DNA of 64,000 nucleotides from Pseudonocardia autotrophica (GCF_003945385.1 NZ_AP018920.1:5766001-5830000); one strand, 5' to 3'; shown: positions 15,647 through 24,042, counted from the stretch's first letter. Notes: generated from the letters alone by a model not told the origin. Numbers and translations are program-made.

Positions 15647-17064
15647 CCGCGCTCGGCCGCCAGCGCGAGCACGGCGTCCACGAAGCAGGACAGCGGTGCC
15701 GTCGCCACACCGGCCCCGATCTGCCCGACCCCCGCATGCGCGTGCAGGATCCCGGTCGTCACCTTCGGGGTCACCCCGGTCTCGACCACCAGCCGCGCGT
15801 CCACCCCGATCGGGGTGCCCGCGAAGCCCATCGCGGGCAGGATGAACCGGCTGCTGGTCCCGGCGCAGATCCGCCGGAACGCCTCGGTCGCCGCGGCCGC
15901 GTCCGCCATCCGGCCGCCGAGGAACGCGGCCACCGACGGCGAGTTGCCGGCCGCCGGGCCACCCAGCCCGGTCAGCTCCAGGACGGCGCTGTCACCGATG
16001 TCCGGCGCCGCGTCCTCGGGTCCGTAGCCGGAGTAGTACAGCGCCTCGCCGACCGGGGGTGCGGCGGCCGACTGCCGGCTGCTCGCCCCCGCCGTCCGGA
16101 CCGCGTAGTCGGTCCCGTTGCGCGACATCGACGTCACGATCGTCGAACCGGGCACCTCGTCGGCCCACATCTGCAGCGACTTGGCCGCCGCCATCGCCAG
16201 GGTGAGACAGAACAGGTGGTTGCCGGCCAGGTAACCGGCGAACGGCTCGCGGAGCCCGTCCGGCAGCGCGGCGATGTGCGCGAGCCAGGTGCGGGTCAGC
16301 AGGTTGGTGGTCGCCTGGACGCGCATGTGCACGTCGTCGCCCATCGCGACGCCCTGCGCGGCGAGCGCGAGGACGTCCAGCGGGCCGGCCTCGTGCAGCA
16401 CCGCCGCCACCGCCGGGCCGCCGACGTCGCGCAGCAACCGCAGCCGCTCGATCGCCGCGTCGGTGTCCCGGCCGAACCAGGGGGTCTCCCCCGGGCCCTG
16501 GTTCAGCGGGGCGAACGCGCGCCAGGTCCGGCCGTCGCCGTCACCGCGGTGCTCGACGACCAGGACCGGCGTGCCCGGCCCGATCGCGCTCGCCATCGGG
16601 ACGACGGTGTCGTGGTCGTTCGCCGGGGACAGCGCGATCGCACCGGTGGCCAGCAGCTCGTCCGCCCCGGCGACGTCGGACGCCCATCCCTCGGCCACGA
16701 CGGCGGCCCGCATGGACCGGCGCAGCGGATCGCAGACCCGGTCCCAGGTGATCGCCGGCCCGCAGTGCAGCAGCATCCGACCGGTCAGGCCGGGCACCAC
16801 CGCACCGGCCGGTGACACCGTGCGCAGCTGCGGCACCCCGGTGTCCAGCCGGCGCACCACCTCGGCGTTGGCCCGCTCGATCGACGGGTCCGCGTACAGC
16901 ACACGGAGCGCCCGCACGACGTCGAGCCGCCCGTCGGCCGGTGGCCGCCAGTCCACGCCGACGACGGGCACGCCCTGCTCCCGCACGGCGTCGGTGAACA
17001 TCGGCAGCCCGATGTTCACCACCTCGATCCGCTCGGGCAGCTCGACGGTCGGGTTCGTGGTCAC
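15643..17064 (-). CDS. DUF1116 protein, AllG-like oxamate carbamoyltransferase subunit
   Basis: This 473-residue protein has 'EVVNIGLPMFTDAVREQGVPVVGVDWRPPADG' at the N-terminus (the YlbE/DUF1116 start), 'ANAEVVRRLDTGVP', 'FAPLNQGPGETPWFGRD', 'GDDVHMRVQATTNLLTR' and 'MSRNGTDYAVR'. E. coli YlbE (AllG) is the central subunit of the oxamic transcarbamylase with FdrA and YlbF. GTG 17064 has GGAGGAG upstream and overlaps the preceding lyase stop (GTGA). Here the gene has moved away from fdrA/carbamate kinase into the seven-gene operon, which suggests that the lyases upstream feed the carbamoyl-transfer step. Confidence 0.87.
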   Translation of the reverse strand: MTTNPTVELPERIEVVNIGLPMFTDAVREQGVPVVGVDWRPPADGRLDVVRALRVLYADPSIERANAEVVRRLDTGVPQLRTVSPAGAVVPGLTGRMLLHCGPAITWDRVCDPLRRSMRAAVVAEGWASDVAGADELLATGAIALSPANDHDTVVPMASAIGPGTPVLVVEHRGDGDGRTWRAFAPLNQGPGETPWFGRDTDAAIERLRLLRDVGGPAVAAVLHEAGPLDVLALAAQGVAMGDDVHMRVQATTNLLTRTWLAHIAALPDGLREPFAGYLAGNHLFCLTLAMAAAKSLQMWADEVPGSTIVTSMSRNGTDYAVRTAGASSRQSAAAPPVGEALYYSGYGPEDAAPDIGDSAVLELTGLGGPAAGNSPSVAAFLGGRMADAAAATEAFRRICAGTSSRFILPAMGFAGTPIGVDARLVVETGVTPKVTTGILHAHAGVGQIGAGVATAPLSCFVDAVLALAAERG

Positions 17065-18572
17065 GGGTTCTCCTCCCGGGATGCGGTGGCCCGGGCGGTG
17101 GCGAGCACGCCCCGCTCGGTGCGGTCGAACACGGCCAGCCGGTCGGTGGCGGTCGTCGTCAGCTGTGCGCTGCGCGACGAGAGGTCGCCGGCCATCCGGC
17201 ACACCTCGTCCGGGGCCGCGCCGCCGGGGGCCGACCGGGACTGCACGATCCGCCACGGATCCAGCACCGCGGACAGGTCGGTGCCTGCCATGCCGAGCGT
17301 CCGGCCCAGCTGCTCGCGGGCCGCGGCGTCCACCCGCTCCCCGGTGATCCCGATTCCGGGGACCCCGTCGCGGGAGGCGTCGCGGACCGCCCGTCCGACG
17401 ATCAGGTAGGCCGACCGGTAGTCGATGTCGCAGCTCTGAACGAGGTGCTCGGCCAGGTCGGTCGCCTGGCTGTACCCGCGGTTGAGCTCCTCGGTCATCC
17501 GCTCCGGATGCACCTGCAGGGTGCGGACGACACCGGTGGCGAGCCGGGTGATCCGCAGCGCCAGGTCGAGCGCTCGGGGTACCTCGCCGTAGGCGTAGAT
17601 GAGGTTGTCGCTGCGGGCGGACGGGCTCTTCACCACGGCGAGGAACCCGCTGATCCGGCCGATCAGGACACCGCAGGCGCCCCGGATGATCGCCAGCGAG
17701 TACGGGTTGCGCTTCTGCGGCATGAGCACGCTGGCCCGGGTGAACCCGTCGGCGAGATCGACGAAGTCGAACTCGGCCGAGGACCAGATCTCCAGGTCCT
17801 CGGCCAGCTTGCTGAGCGTGGACACCAGGCTCGCCGCCGTCGCCAGGACGTGGATGAAGCCGTCGACCTGCCACATCGCGTCCCGGGTGTGCTCGATGAC
17901 GCCGGCGAAGCCCAGCAGGTCGGCGACGACGGTGCGATCGTCGAGCAGCCGAGTCCCGTTCACACAACCGGCGCCGCCCGGGCTGCAGTCGATCTCGTCG
18001 AGCTCGTCGAGCAACCGGCGCGCGTCCCGCAGCGCGGGATAGGCGAACGAGAGCAGGTAGTGCCCGAACGTCGACGGCTGGGCCTGCTGCAGGTAGGTCT
18101 GGTCGGGCATCAGGGTGTGCGCGTGCTCCCGCGAGCGGTCGGCGACCACCGAGGCGAACCGGCCCGCCTCGGCTGCCAGCTCGGCGATCTGCCGCCGGAC
18201 GTGTATCCGCAGCGCGATACGGACCGCCTCCCGGCGCGGGCGTCCGGCGTGCAGCCAGCCGGCGACGTCACCGACCCGGGAGACGAAGTAGGCCTCGCGG
18301 GAGTTGTAGGGCTCGCCGAACGCGGCGTCGTAGGGGAACTCCTCGGCCGGGGTCCGCTCGGCCTCCAGGATCAGGTCGAGCAGGGTGGCCGCGGCGGCGG
18401 CCGGGACCAGGTCGCGGTGGCGCAGGTCGAGCACGTGCGCCAGATCGGCGAGATTGAGCCCGTGATGCAGGAACGGGGCGTCGGCGTTCTCCAGGTGGAA
18501 GCCGGACTCCACCAGTTCCGGAGCCGCCCCGCCACGGGGTGCGGGACCGCCTCCGGGCGGTAGTTCGGTCAT
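17061..18572 (-). CDS. Argininosuccinate-lyase-like member of the fumarase/aspartase superfamily
   Basis: This 503-residue protein has 'LMPDQTYLQQAQPSTFGHYLLSF' (second conserved region) and the signature loop ASVLMPQKRNPYSL (third region), where one catalytic-loop Ser of the usual GSS is kept. These are argininosuccinate-lyase-type motifs, but the N-terminus lacks the canonical ASL start. The reaction should be a beta-elimination releasing a fumarate-like product from an N-linked or O-linked succinyl or related group. The genomic argH is not expected here, so a pathway-specific lyase is likely. ATG 18572 overlaps the PLP-lyase stop (ATGA). It is the fifth gene of the leftward operon. Confidence 0.8.
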   Translation of the reverse strand: MTELPPGGGPAPRGGAAPELVESGFHLENADAPFLHHGLNLADLAHVLDLRHRDLVPAAAAATLLDLILEAERTPAEEFPYDAAFGEPYNSREAYFVSRVGDVAGWLHAGRPRREAVRIALRIHVRRQIAELAAEAGRFASVVADRSREHAHTLMPDQTYLQQAQPSTFGHYLLSFAYPALRDARRLLDELDEIDCSPGGAGCVNGTRLLDDRTVVADLLGFAGVIEHTRDAMWQVDGFIHVLATAASLVSTLSKLAEDLEIWSSAEFDFVDLADGFTRASVLMPQKRNPYSLAIIRGACGVLIGRISGFLAVVKSPSARSDNLIYAYGEVPRALDLALRITRLATGVVRTLQVHPERMTEELNRGYSQATDLAEHLVQSCDIDYRSAYLIVGRAVRDASRDGVPGIGITGERVDAAAREQLGRTLGMAGTDLSAVLDPWRIVQSRSAPGGAAPDEVCRMAGDLSSRSAQLTTTATDRLAVFDRTERGVLATARATASREENP

Positions 18573-19546
18573 GATCGTTCCCCTCGGTTCTCGGCGGCCG
18601 GCAGATGGGCCAGCACGGATGCGACGCCGCCGGTGTGCCAGTACAGGACGGGCCCCTCGATTCCGGCGCGCAGCCGGCGCACGGCCTCGGCGAACGCCTT
18701 CGCCCCGTAGGTGTCGTCGAGCAGCAGGCCCTCGGTCCGGAGCCCGAGCCCGGCCGCTGCCCGCTCGGTGTCCGAGGCGATCCCGAAACCGGCGCCGCGG
18801 GCGTCGACCACCTCCCAGCGCTCAGGGCCGGGTGCCGGTCGCCCGGTACCGGCCGCACACTCCGCCGCCAGCCGGCGCACCACGGCATCGGCCTCCGCCG
18901 GGGGCCGGCTGACCGACACCCCGAGCAGCCGGGCACCCAGACCGGTCGCGGCCAGGCCGGCCAGCAGACCGGCCGCGCTGCCCCCGGAGCCGAGCGCGAT
19001 CACGATCAGCCCGGGGGCAGGCAGCAGACCGGCTCCGACCTGGTCGGCGAGTTCGGCGGCGGCCCGGGCGAACCCGCGGGCCCCGAGCGCGGTGGAACCG
19101 CCCCGCGGGATCGCGACCGGCCGTCGTCCCTCGACGGTCCGGCGGGCGGCCAGCTCGGCGACGGCGTCGTCGATCCGGTCCCGGCGCGGGCTGTCCAGCA
19201 GATGCACCCGGGCGCCTGCCGCCCGGGCCAGCCGCAGGTTCGTGCCGTCGCGTCCGGTGCCGGGCACGGTGACGATCTCGCAGTCCAGACCACAGACCCG
19301 CGCGGCCAGCGCCGCGGCCGGCACGAAGTTGGAGTCCGCTCCGCCGCCGGTCACCAGCAGGTCCCGCGAGCGGTCCAGCGCGTCACCGAGCAGGTACTCC
19401 AGCGGACGCGCCTTGTTCCCGGCGAGCGCGAAGCCGGTCAGGTCGTCCCGCTTGATCCAGACCGGGGCGCACCCGAGTGCGGCGCGCAGGCGGTCGGCCG
19501 GCAGCACCGGGGTGGGCAGTGCCGCGAGCTGCGGGCGGGTGCTCAC
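18569..19546 (-). CDS. PLP-dependent lyase/deaminase of the D-cysteine desulfhydrase / L-cysteate sulfo-lyase / ACC deaminase family
   Basis: This 325-residue fold-type II PLP enzyme has 'LPTPVLPADRLRAALG', 'VWIKRDDLTGFALAGNKARPLEYLLGDAL' with the Schiff-base Lys in GNKARPLE, 'GGGADSNFVPAAA', and the phosphate loop 'ALGSGGSAAGLLAGL'. This is the DcyD/CuyA/AcdS group; the exact substrate cannot be read from the sequence. D-cysteine, cysteate and diaminopropionate-type substrates are possible, each giving ammonia plus a keto acid. GTG 19546 lies seven bases after the stop of the second lyase gene. A ComA-like gene three positions upstream in the operon makes sulfonate chemistry worth considering, as inference. 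Confidence 0.82.
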   Translation of the reverse strand: MSTRPQLAALPTPVLPADRLRAALGCAPVWIKRDDLTGFALAGNKARPLEYLLGDALDRSRDLLVTGGGADSNFVPAAALAARVCGLDCEIVTVPGTGRDGTNLRLARAAGARVHLLDSPRRDRIDDAVAELAARRTVEGRRPVAIPRGGSTALGARGFARAAAELADQVGAGLLPAPGLIVIALGSGGSAAGLLAGLAATGLGARLLGVSVSRPPAEADAVVRRLAAECAAGTGRPAPGPERWEVVDARGAGFGIASDTERAAAGLGLRTEGLLLDDTYGAKAFAEAVRRLRAGIEGPVLYWHTGGVASVLAHLPAAENRGERS

Positions 19547-19553
19547 GGCTGCC

Positions 19554-20912
19554 TCACGACTCCCACCCGGCCCGCTGCAGCACGATGTCGACCATGGCCG
19601 TCGCGGCCCGGGTCGCCGGCCGCGCCGACCACTCGCGCACCTCCTCGGCGGTCGCCACCCCACGGGCCGCCACCGCGGTCGCGAGATCCACCGCGGCCTC
19701 TTCGCCGGGCGTGGTGGGGGCGAGCACCTCGTGCAGCAACTCCTGGGCGGCGTGCTTGCCCAGCCGGAGCGAGAGCATGCCCAGGATCCGTTCGGAGGCG
19801 AGCCGGTCGCCGTGCCGGGCGAGGTTGTCGCGCATCGCCTCCGGATACACCTCCAGGCCGTCGACCAGCTCGCGGGCCAGCCCGAGCGCGGTACCGGTGA
19901 GCAGGCAGACCTCGGGCAGCGCCGCCCACTCCGCCTTCCAGCCGCGCCCGTCCCGCTCGTGCAGCGCGACCGTGCCCTCCAGCAGCACCCCCGACGCCGC
20001 CCTGGCCAGCCGGGCGAGGGTGTCGAGGTGCTCCCCCAGCTCCGGGTTCCGCTTGTGCGGCATGGTGATACTGCCGACGGCCTCCGGACGGGTCGGTTCG
20101 GCGAGCTCACCGATCTCGGGCCGCTGCAAAGCGACGACCTCACCGCCGATCCGGGCCGTCGTCGCGCAGACCGCGGCCAGCACCCAGCCGAACTCGGCCA
20201 CTCGGTCCCGGCTGGTCAGCCAGGAGATCCCCGGATCGCCCAGGCCGAGCTCGGCGCAGAAGGCCGCGCGCAGCGCCAGCGGATCGCCCCCGGCCACGTC
20301 GTGGAACGCCAGTGCCCCGACCGCGCCGGCCAGCTGGCCGACCGCCCACCGGTCCCGGCCCTCGCGCAGCCGGTCGAGATGGCGGCCCAGCTCGTCGGCC
20401 CAGGAGGCCGCCTTGAGCCCGAAGGTGATCGGTGCGCCGGGCTGCGCGTGGGTACGTCCCGCCATCGGGGTGTTCCGGTACTCGTGGGCGAGCCTCAACG
20501 TGGTGTCCCGCACGGCCGTCACGTCCCGCACGGCCAGATCGCCGACGTCGCGCATGAGCAGGCCGAACCAGGTGTCGGTGAGGTCCTGGACAGTGGCGCC
20601 GACGTACACGTCCTCCCGGGCCTCGGGCGGCAGCACGGCGCGCAGGCCGCGGATCAGGCCGAGCGTCGAGTGCGACGTCCGCCGGGTCTGCTCGGTGATC
20701 AGGTCCCAGTCCAGCAGTTCCACCCGGGCCCGCTCGGCGATCACCTCGGCGGAGCGGACCGGCACGATGCCCGCGCGGGCCTGCACCCGGGCGAGGACCA
20801 CGAGCACGTCGAGCCAGGCCTGCCAGCGGGCCCGCTCGCCGAGCAGCCGGTCCAGTTCCGGGGTGGACCAGAGGTGGGCGTAGACCGGGGACTCGGTCAG
20901 GCGGGCGACCAT
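19554..20912 (-). CDS. Adenylosuccinate-lyase-like member of the fumarase/aspartase superfamily
   Basis: This 452-residue protein has 'RRTSHSTLGLIRGLRAVLP', 'VGATVQDLTDTW', 'NTPMAGRTHAQPGAPITFGLKAASW' (catalytic His region) and the signature loop GSITMPHKRNPELGEHL. These place it in the PurB/CMLE-like branch, distinct from the ASL-like paralogue two genes downstream. Housekeeping PurB would not normally sit here, so a pathway-specific elimination is likely. ATG 20912 overlaps the preceding gene's end by 16 bases, so the operon continues. Two different superfamily lyases in one operon suggests two successive elimination steps or a carrier cycle like the purine or arginine succinyl cycles. Confidence 0.82.
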   Translation of the reverse strand: MVARLTESPVYAHLWSTPELDRLLGERARWQAWLDVLVVLARVQARAGIVPVRSAEVIAERARVELLDWDLITEQTRRTSHSTLGLIRGLRAVLPPEAREDVYVGATVQDLTDTWFGLLMRDVGDLAVRDVTAVRDTTLRLAHEYRNTPMAGRTHAQPGAPITFGLKAASWADELGRHLDRLREGRDRWAVGQLAGAVGALAFHDVAGGDPLALRAAFCAELGLGDPGISWLTSRDRVAEFGWVLAAVCATTARIGGEVVALQRPEIGELAEPTRPEAVGSITMPHKRNPELGEHLDTLARLARAASGVLLEGTVALHERDGRGWKAEWAALPEVCLLTGTALGLARELVDGLEVYPEAMRDNLARHGDRLASERILGMLSLRLGKHAAQELLHEVLAPTTPGEEAAVDLATAVAARGVATAEEVREWSARPATRAATAMVDIVLQRAGWES

Positions 20913-21826
20913 TGCGGCTCCTCCCGCCCGGCGAGTGTCAGCAGTGCGTCCCGCACGGTCTCCAGCGACGACCCCCACGGCACCGACACCCACGGCAGAC
21001 CGTCGGTGGTGCCGCTGCGCATCTCCTCCTGCTGCAGGCAGCACTTGGTCAGCAGCGGGCCGGTCGGGGGTTGCACCAGCGGGCAGATGTCGACGCCCGG
21101 GGCGTCGTCGCCGTAGAACCACTTGTGGATCTGCCGGGTCCGCTCGCAGCCGAGCAGCGTCCAGTCCGCGCGCTCCGGACGTTCATCCAGATAGGACAAC
21201 CGCACGCCGGGGATCTCGGCGCCGCCACCCCGGCAGGGCAGCAGGTAGTGGCCTGCGGGATGCCGGGCGGCCAGCTCCGGCAGCTCGACGATCTCGGGAT
21301 CGAGCCGCACCGGGCGCAGCGTCTCGGTCACCGCGACCACCCGGTTCGCCTGGTCCAGCAGCTTCGGCGGGTACGGCGGGACGACCTCGCGCACCGTCAC
21401 CACCATCGGCTCGGGATCGAGCACGAAGTTGACGTGGGCGTAGCGGCCCAGCACGACGACCGCCCGCGCGCCGGGGGCACCCTCGGTCGCGGCCGCGACC
21501 AGCGCGGACGGGATCGCCGTGTCGCAGTCGGGGGCCGTCACCAGCGCGCACTCGTCCGGCCCGGCCAGCACCGTCACCCCGGTGATCGGGGCGAACAGCG
21601 ACTCGGGATCGTCGCGGGTGACCGCGACCAGGGCGACCGGTCCGGGCCCGAGGCCGGTCCGGCCGTGATGGACCACCACGAACCGGGTCTTCCAGTACGC
21701 CTCCCGGCCGAGGAGCAGCGACTGCAGGGCAGCCCCGTCGGTCAGCGGCACGTCGACCCGGGCCACCGCGACACCCCGGTACCGGCCGGGAATCGTGTTG
21801 GAGCGCCTCCGCTGCGGGACGGTCAC
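20897..21826 (-). CDS. Unrecognised 309-aa protein with conserved-looking cysteines
   Basis: I cannot assign a function. The protein is soluble, alpha/beta in appearance, starts 'GRYRGVAVARVDVP', has a repeated 'VLGRYAHVNFVLDPEPM' type strand-helix unit, and carries cysteines in 'HYLLPCRGGG', 'WTLLGCERTRQIHKWFYGDD', 'GVDICPLVQ' and 'LLTKCCLQQEE'. The last four Cys cluster in the C-terminal third, beside His and Asp, and could bind a metal or Fe-S cluster. GTG 21826 overlaps the ComA-like stop (GTGA) and its end overlaps the next lyase. Since nickel-cofactor genes lie in the same island and no LarA is present, it is worth testing as a metal-binding catalytic component. Confidence 0.65.
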   Translation of the reverse strand: MTVPQRRRSNTIPGRYRGVAVARVDVPLTDGAALQSLLLGREAYWKTRFVVVHHGRTGLGPGPVALVAVTRDDPESLFAPITGVTVLAGPDECALVTAPDCDTAIPSALVAAATEGAPGARAVVVLGRYAHVNFVLDPEPMVVTVREVVPPYPPKLLDQANRVVAVTETLRPVRLDPEIVELPELAARHPAGHYLLPCRGGGAEIPGVRLSYLDERPERADWTLLGCERTRQIHKWFYGDDAPGVDICPLVQPPTGPLLTKCCLQQEEMRSGTTDGLPWVSVPWGSSLETVRDALLTLAGREEPQWSPA

Positions 21827-22608
21827 GAGTCCCGTCCGGCGAGCGTCGGCCGCGCCGTGGCGTGCGCGGTGTCCGAGCGCAGCCCCAGCCGGAGGGTCTC
21901 GACCCCCAGCAGCTCGCCCGGGGCGATGTTCCCGAGATTGACCTCCGGCCCGAAGCGCCGCACGAACCAGGCCTGCTGGGCGGCGCGGGGGGCCTCGAAC
22001 ACGACGTCGCCGGCACCCACCGCGGCGACCAGTGCCTCGACGACCTCCGGCCGCACGGCGCCCGCGGCGTCATAGATTCCGACGGTGCCGCTCTGCCGCC
22101 CCTCGGCCACGACGAGGTCCGCGCCGGCGTCGAGATCACCCAGCGCCTCGTCCCGCCACGCGGACGGGACCGCCGCCTCCGCCGGATCCTTGGTCCCGAC
22201 CTCGGCGAGCACCGTGAAGCGGGTCGCGGCGTGGCGGATCAGCGCACGCTTGGCCGCGAGCGGCATGGCGACGGTGCCACGGGAGACCTCGACGTGGCTG
22301 AAGCCCGCCTCGGCCGCCCAGTCCAGGCACCGGTGGTCCGCGCCCTGGGCCCAGGCGATCTCGAGCAGGGTCCCGCCGAGGCAGGTCGCGACCTGCGCGC
22401 CGTGCAGCAGGGCGAGCTTCTCCCGCAGCGTCGGGTCGAGATAGGCGGTGCCCCAGCCGGCCTTCCAGATGTCGGCGGACCGGCCCGCCGAACGCAGCAG
22501 GTCGGCGAGCGCGGCGACGCCGGTCCCGGCGTCGAGCACGTGCGTGATCCCGACCCGCCGGGGCTTCGGGGGGCGCCGGGGGAGCTCGAGGAAGTCGGCT
22601 GCGGACAC
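21823..22608 (-). CDS. Phosphosulfolactate synthase (ComA)-like protein
   Basis: This 261-residue TIM-barrel protein has 'RRVGITHVLDAGTGVAALADLL', 'DIWKAGWGTAYLDP', 'GGTLLEIAW', 'GFSHVEVSRGTVAMPLAAKRALI', 'LVVAEGRQSGTVGIY' and 'EAPRAAQQAWFVRRFGPEVNLGNI'. This covers the whole ComA/HSA32 family pattern, including the Lys and acidic metal-binding positions. ComA adds sulfite to phosphoenolpyruvate to give phosphosulfolactate; bacterial homologues outside coenzyme M biosynthesis are mostly uncharacterised. GTG 22608 has AGGATG upstream and is the first gene of the seven-gene leftward operon. The -10 TACAAT lies inside the 22640-22655 operator, giving a leader of about 35-40 bases. Confidence 0.85.
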   Translation of the reverse strand: MSAADFLELPRRPPKPRRVGITHVLDAGTGVAALADLLRSAGRSADIWKAGWGTAYLDPTLREKLALLHGAQVATCLGGTLLEIAWAQGADHRCLDWAAEAGFSHVEVSRGTVAMPLAAKRALIRHAATRFTVLAEVGTKDPAEAAVPSAWRDEALGDLDAGADLVVAEGRQSGTVGIYDAAGAVRPEVVEALVAAVGAGDVVFEAPRAAQQAWFVRRFGPEVNLGNIAPGELLGVETLRLGLRSDTAHATARPTLAGRDS

Positions 22609-22639
22609 CCGCTCATCCTAGCCCGGATAGTGCACAAGC

Positions 22640-22655
22640 ATCTACTATTGTAGAT
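22640..22655. promoter_or_regulatory. Operator/divergent promoter B, near-perfect inverted repeat
   Basis: ATCTACTATTGTAGAT is a 16-bp inverted repeat with one mismatched pair beside its AT centre. It contains -10 hexamers for both directions: TACTAT (22643-22648) rightward and TACAAT leftward. The rightward ATG at 22656 directly follows the repeat, seven bases after the hexamer, so that mRNA should be leaderless. It is the best-formed copy of the element found at 8015-8040, 27332-27366 and 14165-14180. Confidence 0.8.
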
Positions 22656-23645
22656 ATGACTCGCATCCCGGCATCTGCCCCCGCGCCGCCCGGGCCCGAC
22701 GTCGCCGAGCTGGCACGCGTGGTCCGCGACCACCCCGGATGGACGGCGAAGGCGGCGATCGGCCTGGTGTCCGACGTCGTCGGCCCCACCGACTGGGAAG
22801 CCGGTCCCGGCGACGACGGCGCCGTGGTCCGCACCGCCGGTGGCCGGGTCGTGGCCTGCGGGGAGGCGGTGTGGCCACCGTTCGTGCAACGCGACCCGCG
22901 GGCCGCCGGTTTCGCCGCGGTCCTGACCAACGTCAACGACGTGGCCGCGATGGGCGCCCGGCCGCTGGGGATCGTCGACACGGTGGTCGCCCCCGCCGGC
23001 GTCGCCCGGGCCGTCCTGGAGGGGCTCCGCGAGGGCTGTGCGCTGTTCGGCATCCCGCTGCTCGGCGGCCACCTCACCCCGCACGACGGGACACCGGCGG
23101 TGTCCGCGTTCGCGCTCGGGGAGCTCGACGACCGGGCGCTGTCGGTGACCCGCTGCGCGCCCGGCCAGAGCCTGGTGGTCGCCGCCGCACTGGACGGCCG
23201 GATGCGCCCGGACTTCCCGTTCTTCCCTGCTTTCGAGAACCGGCGCGACCGGTGCGCCGGCGACGTCGCCGTCCTGGCCCGGCTCGCCGCCTCGGGCGCG
23301 GCGGCGGCCGCGAAGGACATCAGCATGGCCGGGCTGGTCGGCTCGCTGGCGATGCTGCTGGAGTGGGGGCCGTTCGGCGTCGAGCTCGACCTGGACGCGG
23401 TACCCCGGCCCGCCGGGGTCGGCCCGGCCGAGTGGCTGACCTGCTTCCCCAGCTTCGGGTTCCTGCTGACGACCCCGGCCGGCCGGGAACCGGAGGTGCT
23501 CGCCGCCTTCCACGAGCGCGATCTCGCCGCGGCGGTCGTCGGACGGCTCGACGACGGCGGGGTGCTGTCCCTGCGGCGCGGCGCGGACCGCGCGGTCGTC
23601 GCCGATCTTCGGACCGATCGGGTCACCGGACTGGTGCGGGCGTGA
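22656..23645 (+). CDS. AIR-synthase-like protein, Sll0787 family
   Basis: This 329-residue protein of the PurM/HypE/SelD/ThiL ATP-binding fold has 'DHPGWTAKAAIGLVSDVVGP', 'PGDDGAVV', 'PFVQRDPRAAGFAAVLTNVNDVAAMGARPLGIVDTVV', 'GIPLLGGHLTPHDG' and 'AAAKDISMAGLVGSLAMLLEWG'. The pattern matches the Sll0787 AIR-synthase-related family, a regular member of Nit1C clusters. Such enzymes phosphorylate an amide, carbamoyl or acid oxygen; the substrate is unknown. The ATG abuts the operator, so the message is predicted to be leaderless. It diverges from the seven-gene operon. Confidence 0.88.
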   Translation: MTRIPASAPAPPGPDVAELARVVRDHPGWTAKAAIGLVSDVVGPTDWEAGPGDDGAVVRTAGGRVVACGEAVWPPFVQRDPRAAGFAAVLTNVNDVAAMGARPLGIVDTVVAPAGVARAVLEGLREGCALFGIPLLGGHLTPHDGTPAVSAFALGELDDRALSVTRCAPGQSLVVAAALDGRMRPDFPFFPAFENRRDRCAGDVAVLARLAASGAAAAAKDISMAGLVGSLAMLLEWGPFGVELDLDAVPRPAGVGPAEWLTCFPSFGFLLTTPAGREPEVLAAFHERDLAAAVVGRLDDGGVLSLRRGADRAVVADLRTDRVTGLVRA

Positions 23646-23673
23646 CCGCGCCGGAGCCCGCTCGCGCCCGGCG

Positions 23674-24042
23674 TCACCAGCCCACGGCGTCGACGGCGCG
23701 TGCCGGGATCGGCCCCGCAGGGCGCAACGCGACGTCGGTGGCCAGCGCGAAGAGCCGCTCCGCCCACTCCGGGTCCCGCCAGGTGTGCTGCTCGGCGAAG
23801 TCGGACCACCGGCTCGGCGGCACCACCGCGGCCGCGCTCCAGTCGAGCTCGTGCCAGGTCACCGCCAGCTCCATCAGATCGAGCAGCTCACCGGGGTCGG
23901 TCTCGACCCGGCACAGCCGATCGTGGTGCTCGGCCCACCCGCCGTCCCGGTATCGGCACCCGATCGCGCGTACGACCGGCGGATCCGCACGCACCACCCG
24001 GATCGGGAGCACCGACGGGGACGGAACCGGCTGCACTGACAT
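23674..24042 (-). CDS. Unrecognised 122-aa protein
   Basis: I do not recognise this soluble acidic protein. It has an N-terminal beta-rich stretch 'PSVLPIRVVRADPPVVRAIGCRYRDGGW', then 'DPGELLDLMELAVTWHELDWSAAAVVPPSRWSDFAEQHTWRDPEWAERLF', rich in Trp/His/Asp. A single Cys lies in 'AIGCRYRD'. ATG 24042 has GGAGG nine bases upstream. It converges on the AIR-like gene with a 28-base gap and diverges from the OsmC gene, consistent with an island gene of its own. Confidence 0.55.
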   Translation of the reverse strand: MSVQPVPSPSVLPIRVVRADPPVVRAIGCRYRDGGWAEHHDRLCRVETDPGELLDLMELAVTWHELDWSAAAVVPPSRWSDFAEQHTWRDPEWAERLFALATDVALRPAGPIPARAVDAVGW

